Assembly (NCBI GenBank): GCA_039090855.1
Contig: CM077007.1
Coordinates: forward strand, 14,681,515-14,745,514
Direction of reading: 5' to 3'
DNA: 64,000 bases
Source of the DNA: Macrothele yani
Taxonomy: Eukaryota; Arthropoda; Arachnida; Araneae; Macrothelidae
A program made the position numbers and the translations under genes. Position 1 is the stretch's first letter. Each line of letters begins with the position of its first letter. The notes beneath the pieces were generated by a model. That model did not search any database. It saw only the letters and a program-made list of their open reading frames with translations, and had not been told where the DNA came from. Shown here piece by piece: positions 24,781 through 36,012 of this stretch.

Positions 24781-25212
24781 GCGCTTTGACATTGCTGCAG
24801 TCTTAATTGCCTTTTAACAAGGCATAAATTATACCACAAAATTTCTTCTACTCCTTTGACCTAAAAAAAAAAAAAAATAGAAATGTTAACAAGTAATGTA
24901 ACACAACTTACAATAATAGGTAGGAAATACAAGGTTACATTAGTAGGAAGGGTAAGTTAGTTAATGTCTGCAACACCAAGTGCAAGTGTGTTGGGCGATG
25001 AGGGCGTAACTCCCCGACGCCGGGTTAAAACTAGTTGTAATCTAACTGTGATTGAAATTTCCCTGAATTTTTTTAAATATCACTGATTTTCCCTGACTTT
25101 TACCAACATTTCAGGCATTTCCCAGACCAATTTTCATTTCCCTGACTTTCCAGAATGTGGACACCCTGCACTTGCTACTGCCAACTGAATTTTTCAAACT
25201 GCCAATTAGACT

Positions 25213-25479
25213 TCATTGAATATCAATTCTCTTTTCACATTTAATGTTCTCCTGTATATTTTCCTGCTGCAACACAGCACAAAATTGGATCTGCAAAGTG
25301 TCCAAAGCTGTATCAGCATCTGTGTTAGAAAATAAACCAAGAAGTGCCGGAAACTTATCTACAACATATTTAAAATCTGCAAATGAAGCTTCCTCAATAC
25401 GTGACAGTGATGCAACTTCAGATTTTAAGAGAACTTCATTTTTTAAAGGGAACTTGTACATCATACAGAGTTGAGTCAC
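25213..25479 (-). pseudogene. hAT-like transposase fragment (probable)
   Basis: An 88-codon ORF contains FPLKNEVLLKSEVASLSRIE and FADFKYVVDKFPALLGLFSN. The composition and the KFP motif recall the pre-dimerisation region of hAT transposases, but no catalytic residue or HxNAS signature is present. The adjoining sequence (about 25068-25170) ends with tgtggacaccctg, a hAT-like terminus. It could belong to another transposon family. Confidence 0.4.
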
Positions 25480-25610
25480 ATTATTGTGACCACCTCCTAC
25501 TTTTCATGTTAACACACAGCCAATGAAAGAAGGTATGTGTCATGAGCTGGCTTGGAGGGTAAAATAAGGTGTGCTGTAGGCAATCTGAAAACATATCACT
25601 TGTTATGGTT
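25477..25610. mobile_element. Tc1-like terminal fragment
   Basis: The phrase gagtcacattattgtgacca followed by cctcctactttt resembles Tc1-like terminal repeats and is similar in style to the TIR at 54079 (ctttattataaccacc). No partner TIR or transposase follows. Confidence 0.35.
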
Positions 25611-25619
25611 TAAAACTCA

Positions 25620-25985
25620 GGCTTCACACGACGATAACACATAAACATAGAAAACGAGCGAAAACACACAGAATCACGTATGGTAAAAGGTTTGTTTAGC
25701 AATAGCTTTCGGTCATCCTATGACCTTGATCACCCGCGATCGACTGGATGGGCTGGTTGCCCGATTTTAGAAGAGAGATCCAAATAAATGGGATTTGGTG
25801 AGGGGTCTCTGAATTGTAGTTTTTGATGAACAAAATTTCAATTCTTTCTTGGAAATGCAGAGATGCTTTGTTGATGAATGGGGCAACTTTTTTAGTTTCT
25901 TTCCAAATGGGAACTGCAGAGGTGCCTTGAAGGATTAGTGCAGATAAAGCTGTCTTTGGAAGACCATGGAAGCATCCTTTTTTCC
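25620..25985 (-). pseudogene. Penelope-like element, 3' part
   Basis: The minus strand reads ILQGTSAVPIWKETKKVAPF, then FIKNYNSETPHQIPFIWISL and SIAGDQGHRMTESYC. The last block recurs in the fragment at 58.55-58.72 kb (LIAGDQGHRTAESYC), as does the following DNA. The 3' region carries a hairpin (ggtcat, loop agg, atgacc) followed at once by gaaagc (25703-25726), the layout of PLE 3' ends. The 5' side is truncated at a perfect hairpin (25988-26046). PLE identity is inferred from the shared 3' organisation and neighbouring GIY-YIG copies. Confidence 0.5.
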
Positions 25986-25987
25986 AA

Positions 25988-26046
25988 TTTTCCAGTTACA
26001 TCAATCTTTATCAGCTTTACTGATAAAGATTGATGTAACTGGAAAA
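25988..26046. repeat. Perfect 27-bp hairpin with 5-nt loop
   Basis: The left arm (25988-26014) and right arm (26020-26046) are exact reverse complements; the core is ccagttacatcaatctttat. The loop is cttta. The hairpin lies at the broken 5' end of the PLE fragment. Confidence 0.95.
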
Positions 26047-26257
26047 AAAAAAGTTTTAATAATTTTCATCATGAACTTTACTTAATCACTGTTTTCAATC
26101 CCTATATTTTCAGAATTAGAGACCTGATACCAATGAACACACTTTTGTTTTATTTCTTCCTTATACTATCATTCAATTAATTTAAACCTTTTTTTAAATG
26201 AACCTCTTTAAATCACTATACTTGCTTACCACCAGTTTAGCACACCGAACAATTTAT

Positions 26258-26483
26258 TTTTTAAATTTTTTTTTTAATTGGAGGTTTAACGACCACCATG
26301 AGCAACTCAATGGGCTATAAGCAGTCGCCCGTCCCTAATTTAGGGTCACTGGTTCCAGGGAAGGGAGAGAGCCAGTGCCGTAAAACAAACGAAACATCCA
26401 TGCCTCACCGGGAATCGAACCCGGACCCCTTTCGGACGAATGATCAGAGGCCATCACTTAGACCACTGCGCCACCGAGGCGGC
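26258..26483 (-). mobile_element. tRNA-derived SINE (copy 1)
   Basis: Read on the minus strand: a tRNA-like head with an A box (tggcgcagtggtctaag) and a B box (ggttcgattcc), a conserved body with gaaccagtgaccctaaatta, the end ggtggtcgttaaacctccaa, and an A/T-rich tail. A 13-bp target duplication, ccgaacaatttat, flanks it at 26245-26257 and 26484-26496. The head shows it is transcribed by Pol III in principle; it is not a tRNA gene. Confidence 0.93.
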
Positions 26484-26705
26484 CCGAACAATTTATGGCA
26501 GTTTGACAAAGCTCGAATGCACTTCACTTTGTGTTTATATCATATGCAACAGTTAATGAATGTAACTTAACTCATTTAACAGCAGTTTTCACAAAATAAA
26601 AACTTATAAACATTAGCAAGGTGAAAAAAATTCTTTGACAATTTTCAGCTACCACCAACTACTCCCCCCCCCTCCTCTCCCACACACACAGTTATATATA
26701 TATAT

Positions 26706-29700
26706 CATCATCATCATTGTCAACCATTATCAATCCACTGCTGGATGAAGGTCTCCCCAAGTTTCCTCCACAACGGTCTGTCTTATGCCAGTCTCCTCCA
26801 TGTCACCCCTGCATACTTTCGAATTTCATCCACCCATCTCCCATGTGGTCTTCTTCTGGGTCTTTTCCTGTGCCTTGGAATCCAATCTAAAATTTCGGCT
26901 GTCCATCGATGATCTGTCCTTCTGGCAGTATGTCCAGCCCATTGCCATTTCAGGGATTTAACTCTGATCATGATGTCTTCCACACTTGTCATTTTTCGGA
27001 TCCACGAGTTCCTCTTCTTATCTCTCCTGGTTACACCAAGTATGCACCTCTCCATGCTTCTTTGAGTTGTCTGCAGCCTTTGTATGTCTCTTTTAGTTAA
27101 GGTCCACGTCTCTGCACCATACGTAAGCACTGGAAGGATGCATTGATCAAACACTTTTCTTTTAAGACATAATGGCATATTGCTCTTGAAAATTATGCTG
27201 TTTCTTCCAAAAGCTCTCCAGGCAAGTTTTGTACGCCGATTAATTTCTTCATCAATGTGACCCTCACTTGATATCTGCTGTCCAAGATAAACGTACGTAT
27301 CTGTTATCTCCAGCTTTTCTCCATCAATCGATAAATCTTCATTTCTTGTAAAAGCATTGAACATCACTTTTGTCTTCTGAAAGTTCATTTTTAATCCCAC
27401 TTCTTTACTCTTGTCAGCAAGTTCCTGGATCATACTCTGCAGCTCTGATGGGGTAGTTGCAAAAATGACTACGTCATCAGCAAAACGAAGGTGGGTTAGA
27501 TAATCTCCATTAATCTTTATCCCCTTGTTTTCCCAGCTCAGCGACCGAAAAACACCCTCCAATGTGGCATTAAAGAGCTTCGGAGATATGGTGTCGCATT
27601 GTCTCACTCCCTTTCCAATTTTTACGTGTGTTGTATTTTCAAACAGCCTAATCTTTGCACTTGCATTTTCATAGATGTTATTAATAATATTAATGTATGC
27701 ATCTTCAATACCGCAGGTTTTCAGAGCCATTGTAACTGCTGATGGTTTCACCGAATCAAAGGCTTTTTCATAATCGATAAAAGCCATGCACAATGGAAGC
27801 TCATATTCCCTCGCTCTTTCAATTAGTTCTCTCAGCACGTGGATATGATCTATTGTGCTGTAGCCACTCCTGAATCCAGCTTGTTCTCTCGGTTGAGCCA
27901 TGTCCAGTGTTACCTTCAAGCGGTGTGAAAGAACTTTAGTGAAGATTTTATAAACTACTGATAGGAGGCTGATAGGTCTGTAGTTTCCGAGATCCTCAAT
28001 GTCACCTTTCTTATGTAGCAGGATCATTGTAGCGGTGTTCCAATCCTCAGGAATCTTTCCTTCATTAAGGCATCGAGTGAAAATTTGGGCGAGTACTGTT
28101 TCGATTTCTCCACTTGCTTCTTGTATGATGTTTACAGTAATTCCATCTTCTCCTGGAGCTTTTCCTCGCTTCATGTTCTTGATTGCATGTGCAACTTCTG
28201 CTGGAAGGACTGGAGGAACTCTGGTACTGGTATCTTTCATGATGTCTGGAGTGCATATATTATCCCTTTCATATAATTTGGAGTAGAAATCTTTCACTCT
28301 TGTCAAAATTTCGCCTCTATTTCTTGTTACAGAACCATCTTCTTTTCTCAGTGCCATAATCTGTTTTCTTCCCTTACTGAGATGTCCCTTTGCTATCTTT
28401 AGGCTTTGGTTGTTTTCAATTGCTTTCCTCACTAGTTCACAGTTGAATTTTCTTACGTCTTCAGTGATACTTTTTCTTACTGTCTTGCATAGCTCTATAT
28501 ATTCCACTTTGGAAGTCACATCTTCTTTAGTTGTCCTCATCTCTCTTCTTTTTTGCATCAACATTTTGGTTTTTCCTGATAATTTGTTCACATGCAACTT
28601 GTTCTTAGACCCAGCTAATTTTGTTGCTGTTTCCATAAGAGCTTTGGTTACTTTTCTGTTAACTTCAGAGATGTCCACTTCTTCCGATGTTAGGCCTTCT
28701 AAAGCAGAGAACCTGTTCTTCAGTTCTAACTTGAAGGTATTATGGTGTTTTTTAAGGTTGGTTATGTCAATAGATTTTGTTTGTCTTATGAGCTTGCCAC
28801 GTTCAAGTTTAGTGTTGAGGTGCATCTTACATCTCACCAATCTATGGTCACTACCTGTGTTGAACTTGTTCAGCACACTGCAGTCTTCTATGACGAATTT
28901 TTTGTTACACATAATAAAATCAATTTCACTTGTCGTCCCATTTGGATGTCTCCATGTCCATTTCCTGTGTGGCTTTTTCTTGAAGAAGGAGTTCAAGATG
29001 AAAAACCCTTCTGCCTCTGCAAACTCAACGAGAGTATTTCCACGCTGGTTTCTGTTGCCGTGACCGAATTAACCTACTGAAGTTTCATTCTGTTGCCGTT
29101 GCCCTATTTTTGCATTGAAATCTCCCATAATTATTTTCAAGTGCTGCTTACCTTTATTATTTAGATGACAATTTCCTCATAAAATTCTTCAATTTCTTCT
29201 TCAGGATGACTTGTGGTGGGTGCATAAGTTTGAATAATCTGAGCCTGGTATCTTTTCGAGAGTTGGATAACAAGTCGTGCAGCTCTGTCAGAGGAACTTT
29301 CAACTTCTACAACTTTATTCTTCAGTTTCTTGTTTATTATAAATCCAACACCACTAGTTCTGCCAGTATCTGTCCCACGATAGTAGAAGAGATGTCCACT
29401 TTTCAGTTCGATGAGATCTTCTCCTTTTCTCCTTACCTCACTCAGCCCCACGATGTCCCACTTGATCCTTTGTAGTTCCTCTTCCAATTCAAGAAGCCTT
29501 GAATCAGAAGATAGGGAGCGTCCATTGTAAGTAGCCAAGGTCAGCATCAGATGGCAGCCTAGTCCGGTCCTCCGGGGATTCTTAGCACCCTCTGCCTTCA
29601 TGTCGCACTGGCCGCTGCCTTGGCCAGGTACATTCCAGCTGCCGGAGACTGAGGGCCAAGATTTAAGTTGTGGAATCATTTTGGAGGGGTTTGGCCATAA

Positions 29701-29885
29701 CTCACCACGCTGGCCAAGCAGGTTGGTGAGTGTGGGATAGCATTTCCTCTAATCCCGATGGTATAGTTATACCGCTATTTGCGGTCGTCAGAGCCCCTTT
29801 AGTGGGTACAGGATGCACCACGAGAAGGCGGGGTTGACATTTGTCAAGGAGAGGCTGTGATGTTACGCATCACCTGACCTTACAT

Positions 29886-29889
<4 letters not shown>
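26706..29889 (-). mobile_element. RTE-like LINE (family B), almost full length
   Basis: The endonuclease part is at 29679-29161 (LATYNGRSLSSDSRLLELEE, VGLSEVRRKGED, YAPTTSHPEEEIEEFYEE). A frameshift and one stop separate GDFNAKIG from the long RT ORF 28996-26783 (737 codons). RT blocks include KAPGEDGITVNIIQEA, GNYRPISLLSVVYKIFTKVL, AFIDYEKAFDSV, RQCDTISPKLFNATLEG and the catalytic LRFADDVVIFA. The sister copy has RQGD where this has RQCD. The ORF ends early at WRRLA because a CAA codon became TAA. The 3' tail is a (GAT)n repeat (26706-26717 on plus), typical of RTE elements. The element sits inside a TA microsatellite on both sides. The 5' leader extends to about 29889. Confidence 0.9.
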
Positions 29890-29916
<27 letters not shown>

Positions 29917-30924
29917 CTTAAGAGCAAAACTGAAGACTAAGGAAAAAATTTTAGAATTTATAACGAAGGGTGCAAAATAACCTGAAAATCATGAAGAGCA
30001 TGGGTCGGGCCATGAAGGTTAATGGATGCAAGCGAAATTGTTAACTAGTGCTAGGTCATGCTACTCTACGGAGGACATGACTTATATATATATTTTTTAA
30101 ACTATTTTAGGTGGGAATGTTACTTGCATCTATGGCCTTGCAGAAACCCATTTCCAACTAGGTCTTTGTGGAAGTGAGAAAATGCAGAGTTTTTGCTGGT
30201 CCTTGATAAAGCCAAGGCTCAGTATTCTCGACACCTTCTACATTCAGTTGTTTTATTTTATTTTTTTATCTTTTCTCCTTTTACTCACACAGGTAGATAC
30301 ATAACCTTTTCTATGTTGTACTAGGTGTGAGTCAAAATTATATATGTATTTTTTTTGCTTAGGTATCTTCTTTATAGAATATATATATATATATATATAT
30401 ATATTAGATTTGGTGCAACTACAAGAAATATACTATTCAGGCAAGATAGTTTTAATGTTTAGCATTTATTTCTACATATTTTTTCTATCAACTGAGCAGC
30501 ACGTGTATGAAGCTGCAGCTATCTCAAATATTAGCTCAGACTATAGAATACAAGCACTAAATTAAACACAGTATCAAGTAATCATAAACTTACATTAAAA
30601 GTAGAACAGCACATTATATATAATAATAATAAACTTACATTAAAAGTAGAACTGCACATTTTCAGATGACCATAACAATATGCAACCGATTTACCAAAGC
30701 CTAAAAAATGCAGGCCAATGCAAAATATAAGTACTCACCGAACATGTGACGCCCCACGCAAAAGTAAAGGTGTACCAAAACCTATACAGATTAAAAAAAA
30801 AAAAAAAAAAAAAAAAAGGAAATATTTTTAGTAACATGAAGAACCACAGCTTTTATATACACACACACATGCAGCAAAACTGCTCTACCGGGAAGGATAA
30901 AATGTGTTTTTGTTTGAAAACATA
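29890..30924. other. AT-rich stretch with TA and A runs
   Basis: TA microsatellites lie at 29890-29916 and 30380-30405, and a run of A at 30792-30817. A 50-bp direct repeat (aataaacttacattaaaagtaga) occurs near 30590 and 30630. No coding feature. Confidence 0.5.
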
Positions 30925-31075
30925 CATAAATTCATCATCATTGAATAAATTCATCATAAAATTTGCATACATAAATTCATCATAAAATGTGTATACATAA
31001 ATTCATCATAAAATTTGTATACATAAATTCATCATAAAATTTGTATACATAAATTCATCAACAACAATCCTCTGC
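30925..31075. repeat. Minisatellite, unit about 25-27 bp
   Basis: The unit catacataaattcatcataa repeats about five times with small changes (aaatttg, aaatgtg, aaatttg). It adjoins the 3' end of an old family B LINE copy and may derive from its tail. Confidence 0.85.
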
Positions 31076-31592
31076 TGAATTAAGGTCTCTCCAAGTTTGT
31101 CTTGGGCATTCTCTTCCTTATTATTTCAGCATGTTTTCAAAGTTTATCTACCCATTTTCCACATGGTCTTTTCCTGCCCTTTGGTAACCTAATCTAGTAT
31201 TTGCTGAATAGTAGGCAGTTCTTCTAGCAATATGTCCAGTACATTGCCACTTGAGGGTCTTTATTTCATTCACAATGTCATCAACTCTTATAATTTTCCT
31301 GATTCATGAGTTCCTTTTTCTATCTTTCTTGGTTACACCAAGTATGCATTTCTCCATGCTTCTATCATTTGTTTGCATTCTCTGTAAGCCTTTTTTTTTC
31401 TTTTTTTAATTTGAAAATAATGTCTCTGATCCCCAAGTAAGAATTAGAAGGATGCGTTGATTAAACATTTCTTTTAAGACATAATGGCAAATTGCGCGTG
31501 AAAATTGCGCCATTTCTTTCAAATGTTCTTCAACAAAGTTTTATACACCTATTACTTTTTTCTCTGATCTGGCCCTCACTTGATATCTGTTA
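31058..31592 (-). pseudogene. LINE family B, old 3' fragment
   Basis: The plus strand aligns by eye with the 3' part of the LINE at 26.7-29.9 kb: ctgctgaattaaggtctctccaag, ttacaccaagtatgcatttc, cttttaagacataatggcaa and ccctcacttgatatctgt. It carries many substitutions and indels and a T-rich insertion near 31390. The fragment is clearly older than the two other copies. Confidence 0.8.
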
Positions 31593-31910
31593 ACATATTC
31601 AGAATCCATTCAAAAATGCAAAACCTACACCAGTTTTTTACTGTTTCAATCTATCCACCATCTGGCTTGCCAAACAATGATGCCTCAGTGGTATCAATGC
31701 CAAATTCTAACAATTTAATAAATTTATATTTTCCTAACAAGTTACCTATCTTAGGAATTCATCTACGGATTTGAGACTCCAATTTGGCTAGTTTTGTTGT
31801 AAATGCTAAACATGTAAAATAACTTGAATTTGAAAATATCATCACAGAACTGCTGCCATGAAAGCATGTCAAGTGGACTTGTAAGAAATATATATATATA
31901 TATATTAACA

Positions 31911-33848
31911 GTAAAGCTCTTATGGAAACAGCAACAAAATTAGCTGGGTCTAAGAACAAGTTGCATGTAAATAAATTATCAGGAAAAACGAAAATGTTGA
32001 TGCAAAAAGAAGAGAGATGAGGACAACTAAAGAAGATGTGACTTCCAAAGTGGAATATATAGAGCTATGCAAGACAGTACGAAAAAGTATCACTGAAGAC
32101 GTAAGAAAATTCAACTGTGAACTAGTGAGGAAAGCAATTGAAAACAACCAAAGCCTAAAGATAGCAAAGGGACATCTCAGTAAGGGAAGAAAACAGATTA
32201 TGGCACTGAGAAAAGAAGATGGTTCTGTAACAAGAAATAGAGGCGAAATTTTGACAAGAGTGAAAGATTTCTACTCCAAATTATATGAAAGGGATGATAC
32301 ATGCACTCCAGACATCATGAAAGATACCAGTACCAGAGTTCCTCCAGTCCTTCCAGCAGAAGTTGCACATGCAATCAAGAACATGAAGCGGGGAAAAGCT
32401 CCAGGAGAAGATGGAATTACTGTAGACATCATACAAGAAGCAAGTGGAGAAATCGAAACAGTACTCACCCAAATTTTCACTCGATGCCTTAATGAAGGAA
32501 AGATTCCTGAGGATTGGAACACCGCTACAATAATCCTGCTACATAAGAAAGGTGACATTGAGGATCTCGGAAACTACAGACCTATCAGCCTCCTATCAGT
32601 AGTTTATAAAATCTTCACTAAAGTTCTTTCACACCGCTTGAAGGTAACACTGGACATGGTTCAACCGAGAGAACAAGCTGGATTCAGGAGTGGCTACAGC
32701 ACAATAGATCATATCCATGTGCTGAGAGAACTAACTGAAAGAGCGAGGGAATATGAACTTCCATTGTGCATGGCTTTTATCGATTATGAAAAAGCCTTTG
32801 ATTCGGTGAAACCATCAGCAGTTACAATGGCTCTGAAAACCTGCAGTATTGAAGATGCATACATTAATATTATTAATAACATCTATGAAAATGCAAGTGC
32901 AAAGATTAGGCTGTTTGAAAATACAACACACATAAAAATTGGAAAGGGAGTGAGACAAGGTGACACCATATCTCCGAAGCTCTTTAATGCCACATTGGAG
33001 GGTGTTTTTCAGTCACTGAGCTGGGAAAACAAGGGATAAAGATTAATGGAGATTATCTAACCCACCTTCGTTTTGCTGATGACGTAGTCATTTTTGCAAC
33101 TAGCCCATCAGAGCTGCAGAGTATGATCCAGGAACTTGCTGACAAGAGTAAAGAAGTGGGATTAAAAATGAACTTTCAGAAGACAAAAGTGATGTTCAAT
33201 GCTTTTGCAAGAAATGAAGATTTATCGATTGATGGAGAAAAGCTGGAGATAACAGATGCGTACGTTTATCTTGGACAGCAGATATCAAGTGAGGGTCACA
33301 TTGATGAAGAAATTAATCGGCGTACGAAACTTGCCTGGAGAGCTTTTGGAAGAAACAGCATAATTTTCAAGAGCAATATGCCATTATGTCTTAAAAGAAA
33401 AGTGTTTGATCAATGCATCCTTCCAGTGCTTACGTATGGTGCAGAAACGTAGACCTTAACTAAAAGAGACATACAAAGGCTGCAGACAACTCAAAGCAGC
33501 ATGGAGAGGTGCATACTTGGTGTAACCAGGAGAGATAAGAAGAGGAACTCGTGGATCCGAAAAATGACAAGAGTGGAAGACATCATGATCAGAGTTAAAT
33601 CCCTGAAATGGCAATGGGCTGGACATACTGCCAGAAGGACAGATCATCGATGGACAGCCGAAATTTTAGATTGGATTCCAAGGGACAGGAAAAGACCCTG
33701 AAGAAGACCACATGGAAGATGGGTGGATGAAATTCAAAAGTATGCAGGGGTGACATGGAGGAGACTGGCACAAGACAGACCGTTGTGGAGGAAACTTGGG
33801 GAGACCTTCGTCCAGCAGTGGATTGATAATGGTTGACAATGATGATGA
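31911..33848 (+). pseudogene. LINE family B, 5'-truncated plus copy
   Basis: The copy starts in the endonuclease-RT linker (ALMETATKLAGSKNKLHVNK) and continues with an open RT block at 32017-33039 (KAPGEDGITVDIIQEA, FIDYEKAFDSVKPSAV, RQGDTISPKLFNATLEG), then LRFADDVVIFA in another frame and MNFQKTKVMFNAF. A stop replaces W in TYGAETWTLTKRD near 33451 and another falls in RKRPRRRP near 33702. The C-terminus LGETFVQQWIDNG and a (GAT)n tail are intact. A 9-bp duplication, attaacagt, flanks it. It is very similar to the copy at 26.7-29.9 kb, so both are young. Confidence 0.9.
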
Positions 33849-33859
33849 TGATGATATTA

Positions 33860-34200
33860 ACAGTGTTAATTGTTCATGGTGAATTTTAAAACTTTAATGC
33901 AAACAACTTTTAAATTGTTTTATTTCACAATTAAAATTATTGCACTTTGTAAGTAAATTCATTAGTAATTTATTTAAATACAGGAAAAAAAAGTCTTCTT
34001 TCCTTCTCAGTTGTTTTGTCATAAAAAAAAACCATTCATACATAGAATTTTAAATAGCACATAAAAAATAATTCTAAATAGCTTGGTGATGCACTTAAAA
34101 GTATTTGAGGGGTGGAGAGAGAGGGATTACCTCTGACGTAGGGCTTGCAAGCTGACGTAGGGCCCTGAAAATTTTAAATACCTAATGCATCCATATTTTA
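33860..34200. other. AT-rich stretch, no gene seen
   Basis: Simple AT-rich DNA with a short direct repeat of ctgacgtaggg at 34134 and 34152. No coding feature. Confidence 0.4.
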
Positions 34201-34206
34201 TGGTAG

Positions 34207-34341
34207 TTGGAAGCGTGCTTAAAGTTACGTATAATGGTTTTTAAGGTAAATATATTTCAGCCGTTGCTTCGGCCTTCATAGAAATGGCTGAAATATATTT
34301 GCCTTAAAAACCATTATATTGTAACTTTTAAGCATGCTTCC
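34207..34341. repeat. Fold-back repeat with 55-bp arms
   Basis: The left arm (34207-34262, ttggaagcgtgcttaaag ... tatatttcagcc) pairs with the right arm (34284-34341, ggctgaaatatatt ... agcatgcttccaa). The loop is about 21 bp. No coding capacity; a MITE-like or snap-back structure. Confidence 0.85.
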
Positions 34342-34971
34342 AACAACCAAAAAACCTACTTGTTTTTTTTTTTTTTTTGGTTATGTGCATTGCCTACCAC
34401 ACATATTTAGGTATCCACATTATTAATTTTAGCTTTAAAAATGTATATTGAGCTATTAAAACAAAACTTGCGGCAATGGCTCATTTTTGGCATGTAGATT
34501 CTGGAGGTATCTTTCTGTAAGTGAAAAGCTTCAAAAAAAAAAAAAAAATTCCACAGTAAGGCCTGCTATAATTTGCATAACACTTCACATAATAGAAACT
34601 GTGCATAGCTTTTTGCTGTACATCCCTATTAATAATTTTGCACACTAAACTAATTACCTGATACTGATGTCCCTACAAAAAACATGGACTTATGCTAGTC
34701 ACTTTGGGTAATTAACGCATATTAGCACAGCAAATTGAAACAACTGGAAATTGAATATGCAAAGTCATATTAGAACACCAGGAAAGCACTGATTGATGGC
34801 ATTTCTCTGGCACTTCATGTCAGTATAGTAGTTTAATGTATTACTGTTTTAAATTTTTGACATAATGTTGTATGTGGAGTGGCATCACAACAGATATCCA
34901 TATTTCTCAGACGCAATCTTATAGGTATTCCAATCTTAAAATTCAAACTAGGATGGAATCCTGGATGGCTA
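34342..34971. other. AT-rich stretch, no gene seen
   Basis: T-runs and A-runs only. No ORF or repeat family recognised. Confidence 0.4.
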
Positions 34972-35195
34972 TTTTTTTTTTTTTTTTTGATTGGAGGTTT
35001 AACGACCACCATGAGCAACTCAATGGGCTATAAGCAGTCGCCCGTCCCTAATTTAGGGTCACTGGTTCCAGGGAAGGGAAAGAGCCAGTGCCGTAAGACA
35101 AACACAACATCCATGCCTGACCGGGATTCGAACCCGGACCCCTTTCGGACGAATGATCAGAGGCCATCGCTAGAACACTGCGCCACCGGGGAGGC
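34972..35195 (-). mobile_element. tRNA-derived SINE (copy 2)
   Basis: Same head, body and tail order as the copy at 26.26 kb, with a T-run of 16 bp at the tail side. The 12-bp duplication cctggatggcta flanks it (34960-34971, 35196-35207), so the insertion is fairly recent. Confidence 0.93.
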
Positions 35196-35207
35196 CCTGG
35201 ATGGCTA

Positions 35208-35856
35208 CACTGAATCTTACAATTTGTGCTGCATATCAATACTTGATACCTAAAGAAAAATGCTGCAAGCACAATAGTTCATTGACCTTGTAGATAAAAC
35301 GGTATTATTTCATATTTCAAACACACTCTGAACAAGCCATATGGAATTTTATAATTCAAGAAATATGAAATATACTGTAGCCTACCCTGGTAGGACCAAA
35401 ATTTTTTACAAAGCTTATGTACTGTACATTATAGAAACAAAATTACCCCCACTGTAAAAGAAAACTGCATACAAATTTCGATCTTTATTTTACAGCGCTG
35501 ACACTAAGTTTGATGTGACGGCTCTGCATAAAAGAAAAATAAATTGATTGCGAACTTTACATATTAAATTAAGTCTTGCATGGCTTTAACATGCCATACT
35601 CCTTTCGAATTCCTAATCATATACTAAAATGTAAATTTTATCATTGTTGGTATACGATATGCCATCAAATTATACTCACGAGAATTCTGCAAGAGTGTAA
35701 TAAGCATATTGAATGCGCTTAATTTACAGTAAATCTGTATTCTGTAGAACGAACACCACTTTGACCTCAGACTACAAGTTAACCAACTTGGAGATCACTG
35801 GAAACGTGGTTACGGTTTCATCTTGTGTGGACACTTATAGGTCTAAATAGATGTGC
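35208..35856. other. AT-rich stretch, no gene seen
   Basis: No recognised protein, splice signals or repeat. Confidence 0.4.
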
Positions 35857-36012
35857 GCCGCCCCGGAGGCGCAAGCTCTGGCTTGTGACCATTCGTCCAT
35901 GAAGGGCCCGGGTTCGCATCCCGGTGGGGTATGGATGTTGTGTTTGTTTTACGATACTTTCTCTCTCCCTTCCCCGGAGCCAGTGGCCCTAAATTAGGGA
36001 CGGGCGACTGCT

